From positions 14,413,676 to 14,477,675 of the forward strand of contig CM049311.1 in assembly GCA_026874595.1 (NCBI GenBank): a stretch of 64,000 nucleotides of DNA, given 5' to 3'. This DNA comes from Sipunculus nudus (Eukaryota > Annelida > Sipuncula > Golfingiida > Sipunculidae). Both the position numbers and the translations under genes were made by a program. Shown here one piece after another: positions 1 through 10,600 of the stretch (position 1 is its first letter; each line of letters starts with the position of its first letter). The notes under the pieces were generated by a model. That model made no database searches and was not told where the DNA came from. It saw only the letters and a program-made list of their open reading frames with translations.

Positions 1-115
1 CATCATCATCATCGTCTTCATCATCACCCGACGAAGAAAAAGAAGAAGATTAAGAAGAAGGAGGAGAAGAAGGAGAAAAAGATAATAAAAATCATCATCA
101 TCATCAAAGTTCTTT
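1..115. repeat. Low-complexity (CAT)n / (GAA)n tract
   Basis: The first bases are runs of CAT/ATC, then a purine tract of AAG/GAA triplets, then another ATC run. No gene is visible. It lies in the intron or flank downstream of the last PGRP exon seen in the window. Confidence 0.8.
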
Positions 116-641
116 TCAATTTAAGACATACTAGTATTTAATAAAACCAAACACCCTTGATTAAGAACATATATTCACATGCATATAATGTAATTTTGAA
201 GATAAACATTTCATATCTGGGAAACAAAAAAGCGAGAACATAAACATTTGAAATCTATAAGCCTATGTATCTTTTTCATTATTTTCCGCATGCTACTATA
301 CTCGTTAAATGAAAAAAATTGAACTATCATGTCGAACATTCGCATTTCCTGGATTCTTTATATAAATTACATAAATTTAAAAGCACTTGGAATCCGGCCA
401 TTTTTACTTTTTAACTCTTTATTACTCGATGTAATAATTATTAGGAGTGTTGCTTAACGTTTGTTCTGTCTGGATTTGTTACAGGATTCCATTTCTTCAT
501 TTTATTCAAGTTTGTATATTTATTACCTCCCAGCAAATTCGCTCAATATACAACGTGTTTTTCTCTTGACGGGCCAGTTTGTAAAGGCTACCAGGTAATG
601 TTAGGGTTTATTAAAAAGTATTATGGCGACAGTGAACCAAC
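116..641. other. Intron sequence downstream of PGRP exon 4; no exon found
   Basis: This AT-rich stretch was read on the minus strand for the next PGRP exon, which should continue with a Gly-Trp and the central part of the amidase fold. No such coding stretch was found, so the rest of the gene should lie to the left of the window. Confidence 0.5.
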
Positions 642-836
642 CTCGGCTGTTCATGTGATAGTTCTGGATGGCGCGCATCTGTGACGAGCAGGCCGATAAC
701 GAGCTACACCCAGCGCCGGCCGTGTGGTGGACGAACAGGTAGGGAACGGGAGTTCTCATGGTCGTCCGTCTTCTGGGGGCACGCGCTCCCCACTCGGCCC
801 GGGATACGATTTCCACTGAACCACAGTCACCGCCAC
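642..836 (-). CDS. PGRP exon, start of amidase/PGRP domain
   Basis: 195 bases, phase 1 in and phase 1 out, donor G|GTTGGT. It encodes residues 105-169, from the GGDCGSVEIVSRAEWGARAP boundary through VHHTAG to IQNYHMNSR. Its GC content is clearly higher than the flanks. The next expected residues (GW and the central fold) are not in the window. Confidence 0.88.
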
Positions 837-1890
837 CTGGTGTCAAACATTGTTAAAAGTATACTATTATTTTTTTTTTATTTTTTTTTTCAAATAAGTT
901 TTACATGTTATACAATGTTTACATGCGGATGGTACGGGAAGGCCTATTCATGAAGGCAAAAGTTTTAACAATTTGTAAACATATTAATGTTATTTCTGTT
1001 AAAATGACATAGAGAACTTTCTTACATGCATTTACAAAATCAGTAGTTTACATGGTTTTTATATCATTTAATAAACATAGGCCGTCGTGACATACCATTT
1101 TTATGGCGTTACTGTATCTTATGTGTAGAGTTCCTAAGTCACGTGACCTACCTCCACCCCCTGAGCATCTGCTGGCGTCGGCCGTCACCAGGAAGTCTCC
1201 AGCGGCCCATCCTTGCTGAACGAAGAGAGAGACTTCATAGATATAATGATGAAGGGTACTGTAGACAACAGGAAACATTAAGACTAGTTTGACGCTGCAT
1301 GCACCCCTATATGCTTAGCCGCCCGAAGCGACGAAACGTCTTAAAAGCTTTAACGGTCATCTGTTTCGTCGCCTCCCCATTTATATAGCGTAGATAGCGG
1401 GATGGGGGGGGGGGGGGGGGTGCATACCCCCCAGAATTTTAGGTGGGGGGATGGTGTGTACAATCATCCCCCCAGGTTTCCATGAGGAAAATAATTTTAA
1501 TATATATTTATAACGAACGTTGTGAGGTATTAGAAGTGAAAACTGTCTCGCGTCGTCAAAATTCAAGGATCGTTAATCAGAGCTTCACCATAGGTTTCGT
1601 ATATTTTGTATCTGCAATGGAGATACGCTCATAATATTCAATTACAGTCTAACCGTAATTACTATTTTTGTTGAGTATACAATTTAATGTCCAGACTAGG
1701 ACCTCCATAGCTCTATAGCTATATGATAATCTATTAGGCCTTATCATATGAATTAAAATGTTTAACTATTCTACGAATAACACATTCTCATATTTTAGAA
1801 TGCATTCGGCCAAAAGCATAATATGTATACATTGGCGGCGAAACCAAATTCTTATTGGGGGGGGGGGCAATAGTAGACAAGTATATATAC

Positions 1891-1922
<32 letters not shown>

Positions 1923-2479
1923 ATATATTTATTTATATATATAAGGGCCGTAGCCTGACCCTATTGGCAGGGGGACAGTAAGCGGATTCGAGGGGGAAAT
2001 CCCCGAGAGGGGAGGGTTTGGGAGGGGGTGTCCACGGTGTGGAAAATATTGAAAAACAGTATGTATACTACAGCATTCTGGTGCATTTTTGCATGTCAAT
2101 GCTTATTTAGTAAAACAGTACCTCCTTGTAAAGAAGTTGTTATTTGTCTCGCAATGGATGCATTTTCATACAGAATATCAACTTTGCAATATTTTTTTTA
2201 TTTTTATTTTTTTTGCACCTCAATCCCGGAGTATGCGGCCCTGTATATATGGTACTCCAAATACTGAGGTCGCGAAGCGCCCGAGCGGAGGAGGATATAT
2301 ATGTGAGTGTGCAAATACTCAATAATAAAATATTGTATGTTTTTATACCCATCGTTTTGATAGGGGGCTCAGCCCCCTCCCCCCCCCCAACAATTTTATT
2401 GGGGTGGGGGGGGGTGGCCCCCACCTGCCCCCCCCCCCCTTCCGGTTTCGCCGTCTATGTATATAAATGAACGAACACA

Positions 2480-2538
<59 letters not shown>

Positions 2539-3158
2539 AGATGACCATCCCCCCCCCCAGGTCTGAAGACCTGTCTACGCCACTGTATACGGCTTAGAGG
2601 TGTTTCAACACGTAATGATAGTTTTTATGGAAAAGCTTTAGCTTTATTATCAGTTTCACTTACAAGATGACATAACAACTTCTTTATCCTGACAATAGTA
2701 TCATATATCAAATAAACTGCAAAATATTGACAACTGGAAGTGTATTTTACTTCATTTATTGTGTATTTAAGTCGAAGAAGACACGGGCCGTATACTGTTC
2801 ACAACCGCAGTAAGAACGTATATCATATTTGCCGCGGCGACATTGCTTTGAATACCACTCTCGTTTTATTCGGGATATAGACATATTTAAACTAGGATTG
2901 TATGCAATTTAATTATTGTAACAGAACTTTATCCTAATAAAATGAGATACCGAGACCATGACGGTTTTCTTCCGTCTACAGACATAGATTGTACTTACCT
3001 ATGAATCCTACTCAAGTGCATTTATGGGCTGATGACTAAAATGTACTGTCAGATATATTTAACATTCTTATCACCCTTGGTGGCTACTATATGTTTGATA
3101 TCATAGCTTTCTGCCTCAATTCCCTCTTCTGTTCGCCGCTAATTTTATGTTTTTAGTA

Positions 3159-3207
<49 letters not shown>

Positions 3208-4681
3208 ATGTATGTATGTATGTATGTATGTATGTATGTATGTTTGGCCGCATTGTTGAATATATTCACTCATTCTGAGCTTTCAATAGGAAAAAAATTT
3301 GAAGAGTTCGGGGCGCTCGGGCGAAAAAAAAATTGGGGAGTCCCAATTATGCATATATGCTTATAGCGAAATGTAAGCCTCATATATCGGTGTTTCACCA
3401 CTGACGGGTTCGTTTGAGGCAGCCGGTAATAGTCATTGACTGATACAAGGTCTTAATGCTAGAATTTATATTATCGCGTCCCATTAGACGCCTCGACCCT
3501 CAGAACCGAGCGTCCGTAAGAGATATCGAGCGTCAGAGACGCTTACCCTCGCGTTCCTGAAACCCTGCTCATTAGGACCAACTGGACAAACCAACTGAAG
3601 CAACACGCCTTGACAGTGCCCTTCTATACATAAATTACCTACTTGTCATCAAACGATACATGTTCATTGGCATAACCTAAATAGATTAGACCGTAAAAGC
3701 GGATGAGAACAAGCTACGTATATCACTTCCCTTTGTTTGCAAAATGAAACCATAATTAGATTTACCTTGGGTAGCGTAAATTGACTCGTACAAGTTTCAA
3801 GCGATTACAACAGTCATATTATATTTTTATCTTGATCACTTTATAAATGTTCTAATAATTACGAGCTTCAATAAATATTTGTTACACTTTATAAACCACT
3901 CTCGAAAGTATGAAGCCTTTGTGTTCCGTGTCACAAAATTATTTAATGCTAACTATACTTGATTATTGTGATTCCGTATACAACCGCTTTTAATAAGGAT
4001 ATAAATTGAATAACAGAAGTTTTTAAAGTGATTTCTTCTTTTTTTTATCGAATGTGTTTATTTTTATTTTACCTACCCCTCCGCCATAGTTCAAGCGAAA
4101 GAACTGGTAAGTGCTGGCTCCCAAGTCACATGTCAGGCGAGAACCAGAATATGTAAAGCATTGCCCAGGAGACGCACTGCCAATCACATTGCCACATCCT
4201 GAAGGTTAGAGGTCAATATTATACCAATATATTACTTATAATGGGAAAGGAAGTCTGAAACCCCATTGGGGAAACCGCCATTACATACAATATTTATTAG
4301 TACCATTTAGCTCTGGGGTTTGTTCGGAATGAGTCTGAATTATTTTAGTGTAATTCTTTGCAAGATCAACAATGCACCAACTGTTTAATTTGTAAGGATA
4401 TACAACTGGACTTTCTACTAAATCAGCTAGATAAAGAATGAATTTATGTTTCCCTGCATGGACATTACATGGCTATTTTAAGTAACATAGGTATTGCCGT
4501 TAATAACACTGAAGAAGGCCGAAGTCACATGAATACAGATCAGAAAGGTCTTACCGGCATCACGGATGTTTACATTGCTACGAGCATTAATACATAGGCA
4601 AGTCCCAGTAGGAGGATTGGTGCCAGTAATATCAGCCGCAGTCAAAGCCAGAATGGCTGCCCCGAGCAGAAGACTGAACAT
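642..4681 (-). CDS. SH3b-peptidoglycan recognition protein, 5' part (4 exons, 3' end off window)
   Basis: This is the start of a secreted peptidoglycan recognition protein (PGRP, N-acetylmuramoyl-L-alanine amidase_2 fold). Four minus-strand exons join in phase: 4555-4681, 4077-4198, 1152-1215 and 642-836, giving 169 residues. Residues 1-16 are a hydrophobic signal peptide. About 28-95 form a bacterial-type SH3b domain, with NVNIRDAG at its start and QGWAAGDFL at its end. A glycine-rich linker (about 102-107) leads into the PGRP domain at 112, with SRAEWGARAP at 116-125, HHTAG at 141-145 (containing the first zinc-ligand His) and the CSSLSAC cysteine pair at 148/154. The remaining zinc ligands, needed to decide amidase or pure receptor, are off window. 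SH3b-PGRPs are known from molluscs. The role in binding or cleaving bacterial peptidoglycan outside the cell is family knowledge. Confidence 0.88.
837..1151. other. PGRP intron 3
   Basis: AT-rich, with T-runs near 870-890. No further exon or repeat recognised. Confidence 0.6.
1152..1215 (-). CDS. PGRP exon, end of SH3b domain and linker
   Basis: 64 bases, phase 0 in and phase 1 out. The acceptor has a long pyrimidine tract (CTCTCTCTTCGTTCAG) and the donor is GTAGGT. It encodes QGWAAGDFLVTADASRCSGGG (residues 84-104). The GW..GDFL motif is the typical last strand of SH3b domains. A second possible acceptor at 1259 gives a longer exon but breaks phase with the upstream exon. Confidence 0.8.
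1385..1485. repeat. Poly-G / CCCCCC repeat patch
   Basis: A G18-like run at about 1401-1420 is followed by CCCCCC and GGGGGG blocks and ATCATCCCCCC. This alternation resembles the G-run cores of the short inverted-repeat elements elsewhere in the window. It lies in PGRP intron 2 and no ends were defined. Confidence 0.55.
1826..2463. mobile_element. Short TIR element with poly-G ends (MITE-like)
   Basis: About 638 bp bounded by inverted repeats. The left end TATACATTGGCGGCGAAACC (1826-1845) matches the reverse complement of 2444-2463 at about 17 of 20 bases. Both ends are followed inward by long G/C runs. Inside are an AT microsatellite (1880-1942) and a segment (about 2245-2400) resembling 56,690-56,890. 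There is no transposase ORF, so it is non-autonomous. It sits in PGRP intron 2. Confidence 0.65.
2480..2537. repeat. (AT)n microsatellite
   Basis: About 27 uninterrupted AT units directly right of the TIR element. Confidence 0.95.
2538..3160. other. PGRP intron 2, no recognised element
   Basis: Contains a short C-run and AT-rich sequence. No exon was supported on either strand. Confidence 0.5.
3161..3243. repeat. (TA)n(TG)n(TGTA)n compound microsatellite
   Basis: TA units run into GT units and then about ten TATG tetramers. Confidence 0.95.
4077..4198 (-). CDS. PGRP exon, middle of SH3b domain
   Basis: Acceptor CTTCAG at the 5' side and donor GTAGGT. The 122 bases enter in phase 1 and leave in phase 0. 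It encodes residues 43-83 (CGNVIGSASPGQCFTYSGSR, then LTCDLGASTYQFFRLNYGGG), with cysteines 44, 56 and 66. It is too short to appear as a long ORF. It is supported because it restores the SH3b fold between the first and third exons in frame. Confidence 0.8.
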
Positions 4682-4718
4682 TATGAAGGGTCCCTTCAAA
4701 CTGATGGGTTTGCCTTTC
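4555..4718 (-). CDS. PGRP exon with start codon and signal peptide
   Basis: The coding part is 4555-4681, and the ATG at 4681-4679 opens a MFSLLLGAAILALTAA signal peptide. A pyrimidine-rich acceptor ending in AG lies at 4720-4719, so the exon probably begins at 4718 with 37 bases of 5' UTR and a non-coding leader exon exists upstream. The donor is G|GTAAGA, phase 1. An in-frame upstream ATG exists but lies across the acceptor, so it was not chosen. Confidence 0.85.
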
Positions 4719-6183
4719 CTGTAAGAGAACGAGGGTAATGTTATCTTTGACAGACGACACAGTGCCTCAGCCAATGGCAAGGTTTAAATATATCAAATTA
4801 TTGATAAGGTTTGCGAAGGCGCATTATATGAGATATGATGTGAACCGTTTTGACAAGCCAACTGTCGATGCACAATCTCTCCCTCCATCTATTTTCCTCA
4901 CTCACACAACCGGAATGAACCCGTAACATCCTGGCTGATTATAAGGAAAACGTGCGCAAACATTTGGAAACGTAATGGGCCGTCCAATAACCGGAACCTG
5001 AGTTGTATTTGAAAAGATTGTTTTCATATTTGTCATTATGAGTGTGCTTAATTCTGCTTATTGTCATCGTAGAGTAAATATTGGTCTCCAATGTTTTTTT
5101 ATAGGTATGTGTGTCCTCATGACGGTGTCAAGAATTTTAATGAAGACAGACATGCAACTGATCGTGATTTGGTCACTCCGCGCGCGCGCAATAAAAAAAT
5201 ATTCGTTAGGGAGCACATTAGATTGCGATCTGAAAGGGAGGCAGAAAGAGGTGTATATAGACCGAATTAATAGTTTATTGCTATGTATTTCCTGCTACCG
5301 GTTTAATTAATTACACTGGATAGTATACCTTAACTTTCACACATGACTTATTAGTCTTGCCGAAGGTCATGAATATATGTATAAGTATGCAAAATTAGGA
5401 GTACAGATTATAAAACGAACAAAACACCGATTGAATTACTGAAGCTCATTTGCATTAGTTAGCGGAGTCAAATATTTCAGTTATGGAGTTCAGGACTTAG
5501 CGACCATCAGTGACAACACGAGTTATGCGGTCATGCGAAGGCAACATTTGGTCACGGGTGCGACACCTTGTTTGGCAAGATCTGAAAGGCCACGTGTTGT
5601 AGGCCATCAGATAAAACCACAGATCGTGATTATGCCATGGGGATTTACATTCGGCATTAGAAACTTGAAATAATGACAGCCTTATTTGATGCTTTTTCAT
5701 AAGAAATTAATCGAATGTGGATTGAAAAGTCATTATAGCTTATTTCTTTGCCACAAATTTTATATCCATTTTTGAACTTGTGCGTGCATGCAGTATGTTT
5801 TAAACAGAATCCCTAATGATCACCCTATTATGAATTAGGTACTGATCTGCCCAATTCAAAGGCTTCTAGTTCTTAATTTCTGAGTCCTGGAGCACAGTAA
5901 ATTATAATCTTATACTGGAAACTAAAAACATACATCGATTATCTCAGATCAAAGCAGAGCCTTAGAATAAAATCTTCGAACTGTATGGCTAAAGTCATGG
6001 ATGAAGTCTATAAGATCATATTGAAATAAATACTTGTCCGACATCCAAACCGCTTGAAGACCGCTGTAAACTGATTTATCCAGGATTCGTACCTTTGTTT
6101 TATCGGAAGGTATTTAGTTTGTGAATAAATTTAGTGATAACCTAAGAACTTCTGAAAATATGTATCATTGAGTATATTAAGTA
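4719..6183. other. PGRP upstream / leader intron region, nothing recognised
   Basis: This should contain the PGRP leader exon and promoter, because the first coding exon has a splice acceptor at its 5' side. I could not place a leader exon or promoter motif. ORFs here (up to 90 codons) have no recognisable product. Confidence 0.4.
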
Positions 6184-6201
6184 GTGAGAGAGAGAGAGAG
6201 A

Positions 6202-6250
<49 letters not shown>

Positions 6251-6357
6251 CGTACACACTTTGGTATTTGGGCTTTTGTAGCACTGGGTCTTCAATTATC
6301 CATCCACATCACCAGTTTAACCGAGCATTCCTGTTATAGCTTTTCATTCTGTCCAAT

Positions 6358-6396
<39 letters not shown>
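6184..6396. repeat. Two (GA)n microsatellites
   Basis: GA runs at about 6186-6250 and 6360-6395, separated by about 110 bp of unique sequence. Confidence 0.95.
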
Positions 6397-6398
<2 letters not shown>

Positions 6399-6769
6399 GG
6401 AATATTTATCTGTTCTGAGCTTTTGTTCACCAGATCATCTTGTTTTCCTCCTTCCATTACTTCTTTCTAAACATATTCCGACTTCTACTCTTGCTTTCGC
6501 CCTACCGTCTTTATTATCTGTCTTACTTCTGCACTTGTTATTTTAGCGCCCTTTTCTTCTTTTCCTTAACAGTCACTTTTAATTCAATTTTTATGGTGCC
6601 CTTCCCTTGCATCTTTCTACATTTTGCCTAAAAACTTGGATCGTTTTCACAACAAGGGACCTGTGGGTCACGGCGCTCTGCTGAAATTGATAATGAGAAT
6701 ATTTTTTATAACGTACAGACCAAATCCCAATCAGGAATTTGACCAGTCCAAACCCTGATTCAGACTGTA

Positions 6770-7865
6770 ATTTGGCATATTACTGAATAATGCCTTCTGC
6801 CCTGTGACCTTGAACTTTGATCTCATGACTCCAAAATAAACTTTATAAACTATACAATTTACTTTATTGGTGGGCCATATATAAACATATATAAACAAAA
6901 GTTTAAACAAATATGTTAATCCAAAGAATGGAATTATCACTCATAAAAAATATATGGACAGACGGCAAATGTAACCTTGACCTCCGACCTATATATAAAC
7001 TTATATAAACTTATTTATTTTACATGGATTGTACAAAGTTATTATGACAAATCGAGGCACTCTCCATGGCTCCAGTGATGGCGTATGGTAGTCTGTAGGG
7101 GTGGAGGAAACCGGAGTACCCGGAGAAAACCACCGGCCTTGGACGGGCAACTACAACCCTCTCTCATAGCCAAGCCGGGGATCGAACCCGGGTCGCCAGC
7201 GGAGAGAGCCAAGCGTTTTACCACTCAGCTGTCCAGGCCCCTAGTGACCCCCAAATCAACATGGTTCATCTCCTAATTGCAGGTCACCTATGTGTTAGAT
7301 GGAAGGTTTGGGATGAAAATTTGGCTTAAAATGCATCCACAATCTTTATAAATAAGTGGGTCCTGTGACCTTGACCTCTGACCCCATAATCAATGGGGGT
7401 CTAACATTGTTGGTGGGTCATATATAAATCAAGTTTGAAACAAATATGTTAATCCAAAGAATGGAGTTGTCACACAGAAAAAAAAAATATATGGACACAT
7501 GGCCCCTGTGACCTTGACCTTTACTTTGTTACCCCTATATCAATCAAAATCTTCCCGTATTGGCTATTTGTGCAAGATTGAAGGTTTGGGATGAAAAATA
7601 TGGCTTAAAATGTATCCACAATCTTTCTAAATAAGTGGGTTGGGTGATCTTGACCTTTGACCACATGACCCTAAAATATATAGAGTTCTTGCGATAGAGG
7701 TGGTTCATACATAAGTAAAGTTAATCCGTATGTCAATCCAAACTGGAGTCATCACCAGGAAACAAAATGACCAAACAACAGAAAGACGAATAGACGGACA
7801 TTCAGACAGGGTGATTACTATAGGGTATTTGCTTACTCAAGCGGGGCCCTAATAATACAGACGGT
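6770..7865. repeat. Tandem ~140-bp repeats carrying TGACCTTTGACC motifs, copy 1
   Basis: Diverged units contain TGTGACCTTGACCTYTGACC-like cores, for example near 6803, 6971, 7366, 7504 and 7645, spaced about 140 bp apart where uninterrupted. They share phrases such as GGTTTGGGATGAAAAT. The same family recurs at 22,530-23,610. A SINE interrupts this copy at 7040-7242. It is non-coding. Confidence 0.75.
7040..7242 (-). mobile_element. tRNA-derived SINE
   Basis: Read on the minus strand, the head is tRNA-like. An A-box-like TGAGTGGTAAAACGC (7227-7213) and a B box GGTTCGATCCC (7188-7178) sit about 15 and 54 bases from the 5' end at 7242, the geometry of RNA polymerase III internal promoters. The body contains TTCTCCGGGTACTCCGGTTT, which resembles a conserved central domain reported in animal SINEs (possibly the MetaSINE type, named from memory). 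It splits a repeat unit: GACCTCCGACC lies on one side and TGACCCCCAAATCAAC on the other. Confidence 0.78.
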
Positions 7866-8500
7866 TTCAGGACACGAGATGAAACTAAAGTTGCAAATTT
7901 GACAGTCTCAAAAACAGGGAAAACAATCGTAAAAATTAGAAAAAAAAGCAAGTGGCCCCACCAATTTTCGGGAACTAACAACCCTGGTCATGGACAATAG
8001 TAAAGCCAAAATTCAGAGCAATCCATGCAAATATTGTCAAGATATTGCAGGTTTTGTATCAAATTTTCAATTATTCTGGGGGTACTTACGAGCCCCACTG
8101 CTCGATGGATATTCAGTTATAGATTTCTAGTTCCAATGGTGTCAAAACGTGCAAGTCTAACAGAAAGACAGACGGACGGACGCTGCCCGATCACTATAGC
8201 TCAGTTGCTTACAGTCAGCTGAGCTAAAAATGATCAATATCAAGTCAGTGGTTTTGATATTATGCATTCTTTAAGTGTAACTGGACTTTAATGGAAAGTT
8301 GATGTTTTTCCTTAATATCTCGAAGAACGACGTCGCAGTGACCCAATGTTTGGTATGGTAGGAGATTTTGGGGATATCTGACTCTGTCAAATTTTAGAAT
8401 CGTAGGTCTAACGGTTCCAAAACGTGCCCTGTTAACGGACGTCCGGACAAAGGACAATGACAATAGGTCAGATGACTTAAAGTCAGCTGAGCTAAAAACC
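7866..8500. repeat. GCTGAGCTAAAA-ended repeat family, two units
   Basis: Units end in CAGTCAGCTGAGCTAAAAA (about 8212-8230 and 8480-8498). They share GTATCAAATTTTCAATTATTCTGGGG and a GACAGACGGACGGACG-like run with 24.0-25.4 kb. They are non-coding, diverged copies of a dispersed family. Confidence 0.7.
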
Positions 8501-10600
8501 GAACGGAAGCAGAGATGAGCAAAGACGAATCCGACCTAATGTTTGAGTTAAATGATGGTTTTAGTAGTAGAGAGATTCGTCCTAGTCCTGTATATTAGCA
8601 GAGAAAGGCGAGGTCAACGTTCTCCTTAATGCTTGAATATGTAGTTAGAGCCCTGGAGACTGCTGGACTCGATGCTCTTTGTCTTTGTTTTGTAGACTGG
8701 AGCTATGAGCCTATGACAGACCGTCTACCCCCTCATCTTTCCCAAACGAATCAAACCAGGAGACAGGGGACAGGATGATGCACCAGGGATTATTTTGCTC
8801 TGGGCTACTCCCGAGATGACCAATCTGACACTAAGGAGATAGTTGCGCAAAGCTCCGGTTGCACCCATCACAACCTTCAGCTGAGATGCAGATTGCAACC
8901 TTACCTAAAAAGTCAGAGGTCTGAGAAGACCACCGTCGGGACGCAGATACTCTGCGTCACAGAGCACCGAGCGGGCTAGACGATCGGAGACTCCCGATCG
9001 TCAATTGTAGTGGAGTTGTAGGCTGCCACCTCCACGGAGTCAACCAGAGAACACACTTTGGAGGGAGGTCCCAGCCCTTCGTGATGAACTGAGCTCTGTT
9101 TGATGAAAGATGGAGGAGCGACGGGTTCAAGAGCGACAGCTGGTGGAACGCCTTAACGAACTATGCTTACAGCGATTCTAGGGATTCAGACTCCTTTCCC
9201 AGAAAGACTAAGGGCCGAGGACTCCTGGGGCAGCGACAGACCTACATGGATATGACCCATTGGAGAAACAGAAGACATGCTTTCATGTACTCTGATTGTT
9301 TTTCATGCTTTAACCGATCATGATAGTATCAATCGCTTCCAAATTATTTATCCAATTAAGTATTTTGACGGTAATAGAAGCGATTTCTGTTCTGGGACGA
9401 ACAGTCGTAACTAGAAGGGAAAGCGTGGAGCGCATTGGGGTTCATGCTTAGAAACAGAGCAGTACAATTCTAGTTGAGACAGGGGCCAGGCTGTGAGTAT
9501 GGGTGATAGTGACGTTCTGTTTGGGAGTCGAGAGAAAGTTATGGTGCAGCTGTGAAAACGAGCGGATGATGCTTGACTTGAGACGGAGGGTTTGAAGCCT
9601 TGGAAAACGCAGCAGAATGCTGGATGGTGGCTGAGGGCAGGCTCCCAAGAAGTATGGTTTGTTCCCCTCCCCCCCCCCCCCTTTCGTTTTTCTGGTAATG
9701 TCATCCAGCAAAAGTAATATGACATGTACCCCAAGGAATCTGGATATTAGGCTTGATTGAATTCAGGAAAACGGTGCACTTTATACGAGTTCAAGGTAGG
9801 GGAGGCCCGCTTTGCTGACCGCGTATTCATGGAAATGCGATTTCCAACATGTTGTGGCCCATACATTCACCGTTTCTAGGAACCTGTCTGTATCTTTCTG
9901 GGCTACTCTCATATAACCTCTCTGTGAACTCTTGTTAAAGCGGTGGTTGAGATAATTTTCCACAATTCACTATTTATCCCCCCCCCCCCCCCCCCCAGAT
10001 AGGATAGCAATTCACAGTTCCGGAGTAATCTTTCCTTTTGTTGTTTCTCCGGTGTTTTTAGTTAAACTTTATTATCATTTTCCAATAATCTGTTCATTTG
10101 GCCTCCCTTTATGCCACAGAGCCAATGTCAAATTGGACCCAGTACAGGTTAATCGATTCCTAGTCAATATATAATTATCCATGATCTACTGACATGTCAT
10201 CTGTCAAGAAATATGATATCTCGTTTAGGCTCTAAATTCTTCCCCCAGTCATCTTACACCGCCAGCGTGGACTGCTAACAAGAATACCACAAGCCATCTT
10301 GTTCTTTTTCCAGGTTTAAGCCTGTAATTCCTAGCAAGAATTTCTGGTGCCTAAATGAAAATTTTTGCGCCAATAGCTGGTTTTTATTGTTGTTTTTTTT
10401 TGGGGGGGAGGATGGATACTTTTGGACTCTTTAAGCTGGTATTGCTGTACCCTTCCAGGTGACTTTTCGCATTTCCGGTATATAGCCACCAACAGTTTAT
10501 CTATTTTTACATCCTCTCATGATGATGATGGCGGTCGTAACGTCATACATTTGTTCTGGGTGCAAACAGGTTCATTCCTAGAATTCTACACATCCTTTCA
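8501..10600. other. Unassigned intergenic stretch
   Basis: The GC content is higher at 8600-9250 than around it. A short reading frame there suggests Glu/Arg/Leu-rich helices (near 9105-9180) but is broken by stops, so it could be a decayed retroelement fragment. C-runs occur at 9668-9682 and 9978-9997. No gene is supported. Confidence 0.35.

Noticed and set aside
1048-1278. Extended PGRP exon from the acceptor at 1259
   Set aside because: Phase does not match the upstream exon, and the added residues do not fit SH3b. The 1,216 acceptor has the better pyrimidine tract and the correct phase.
7041-7276. Possible protein or tRNA gene on either strand
   Set aside because: The A/B box geometry fits a tRNA-derived SINE. 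The cloverleaf is not complete, and the ORFs are translations of the SINE.
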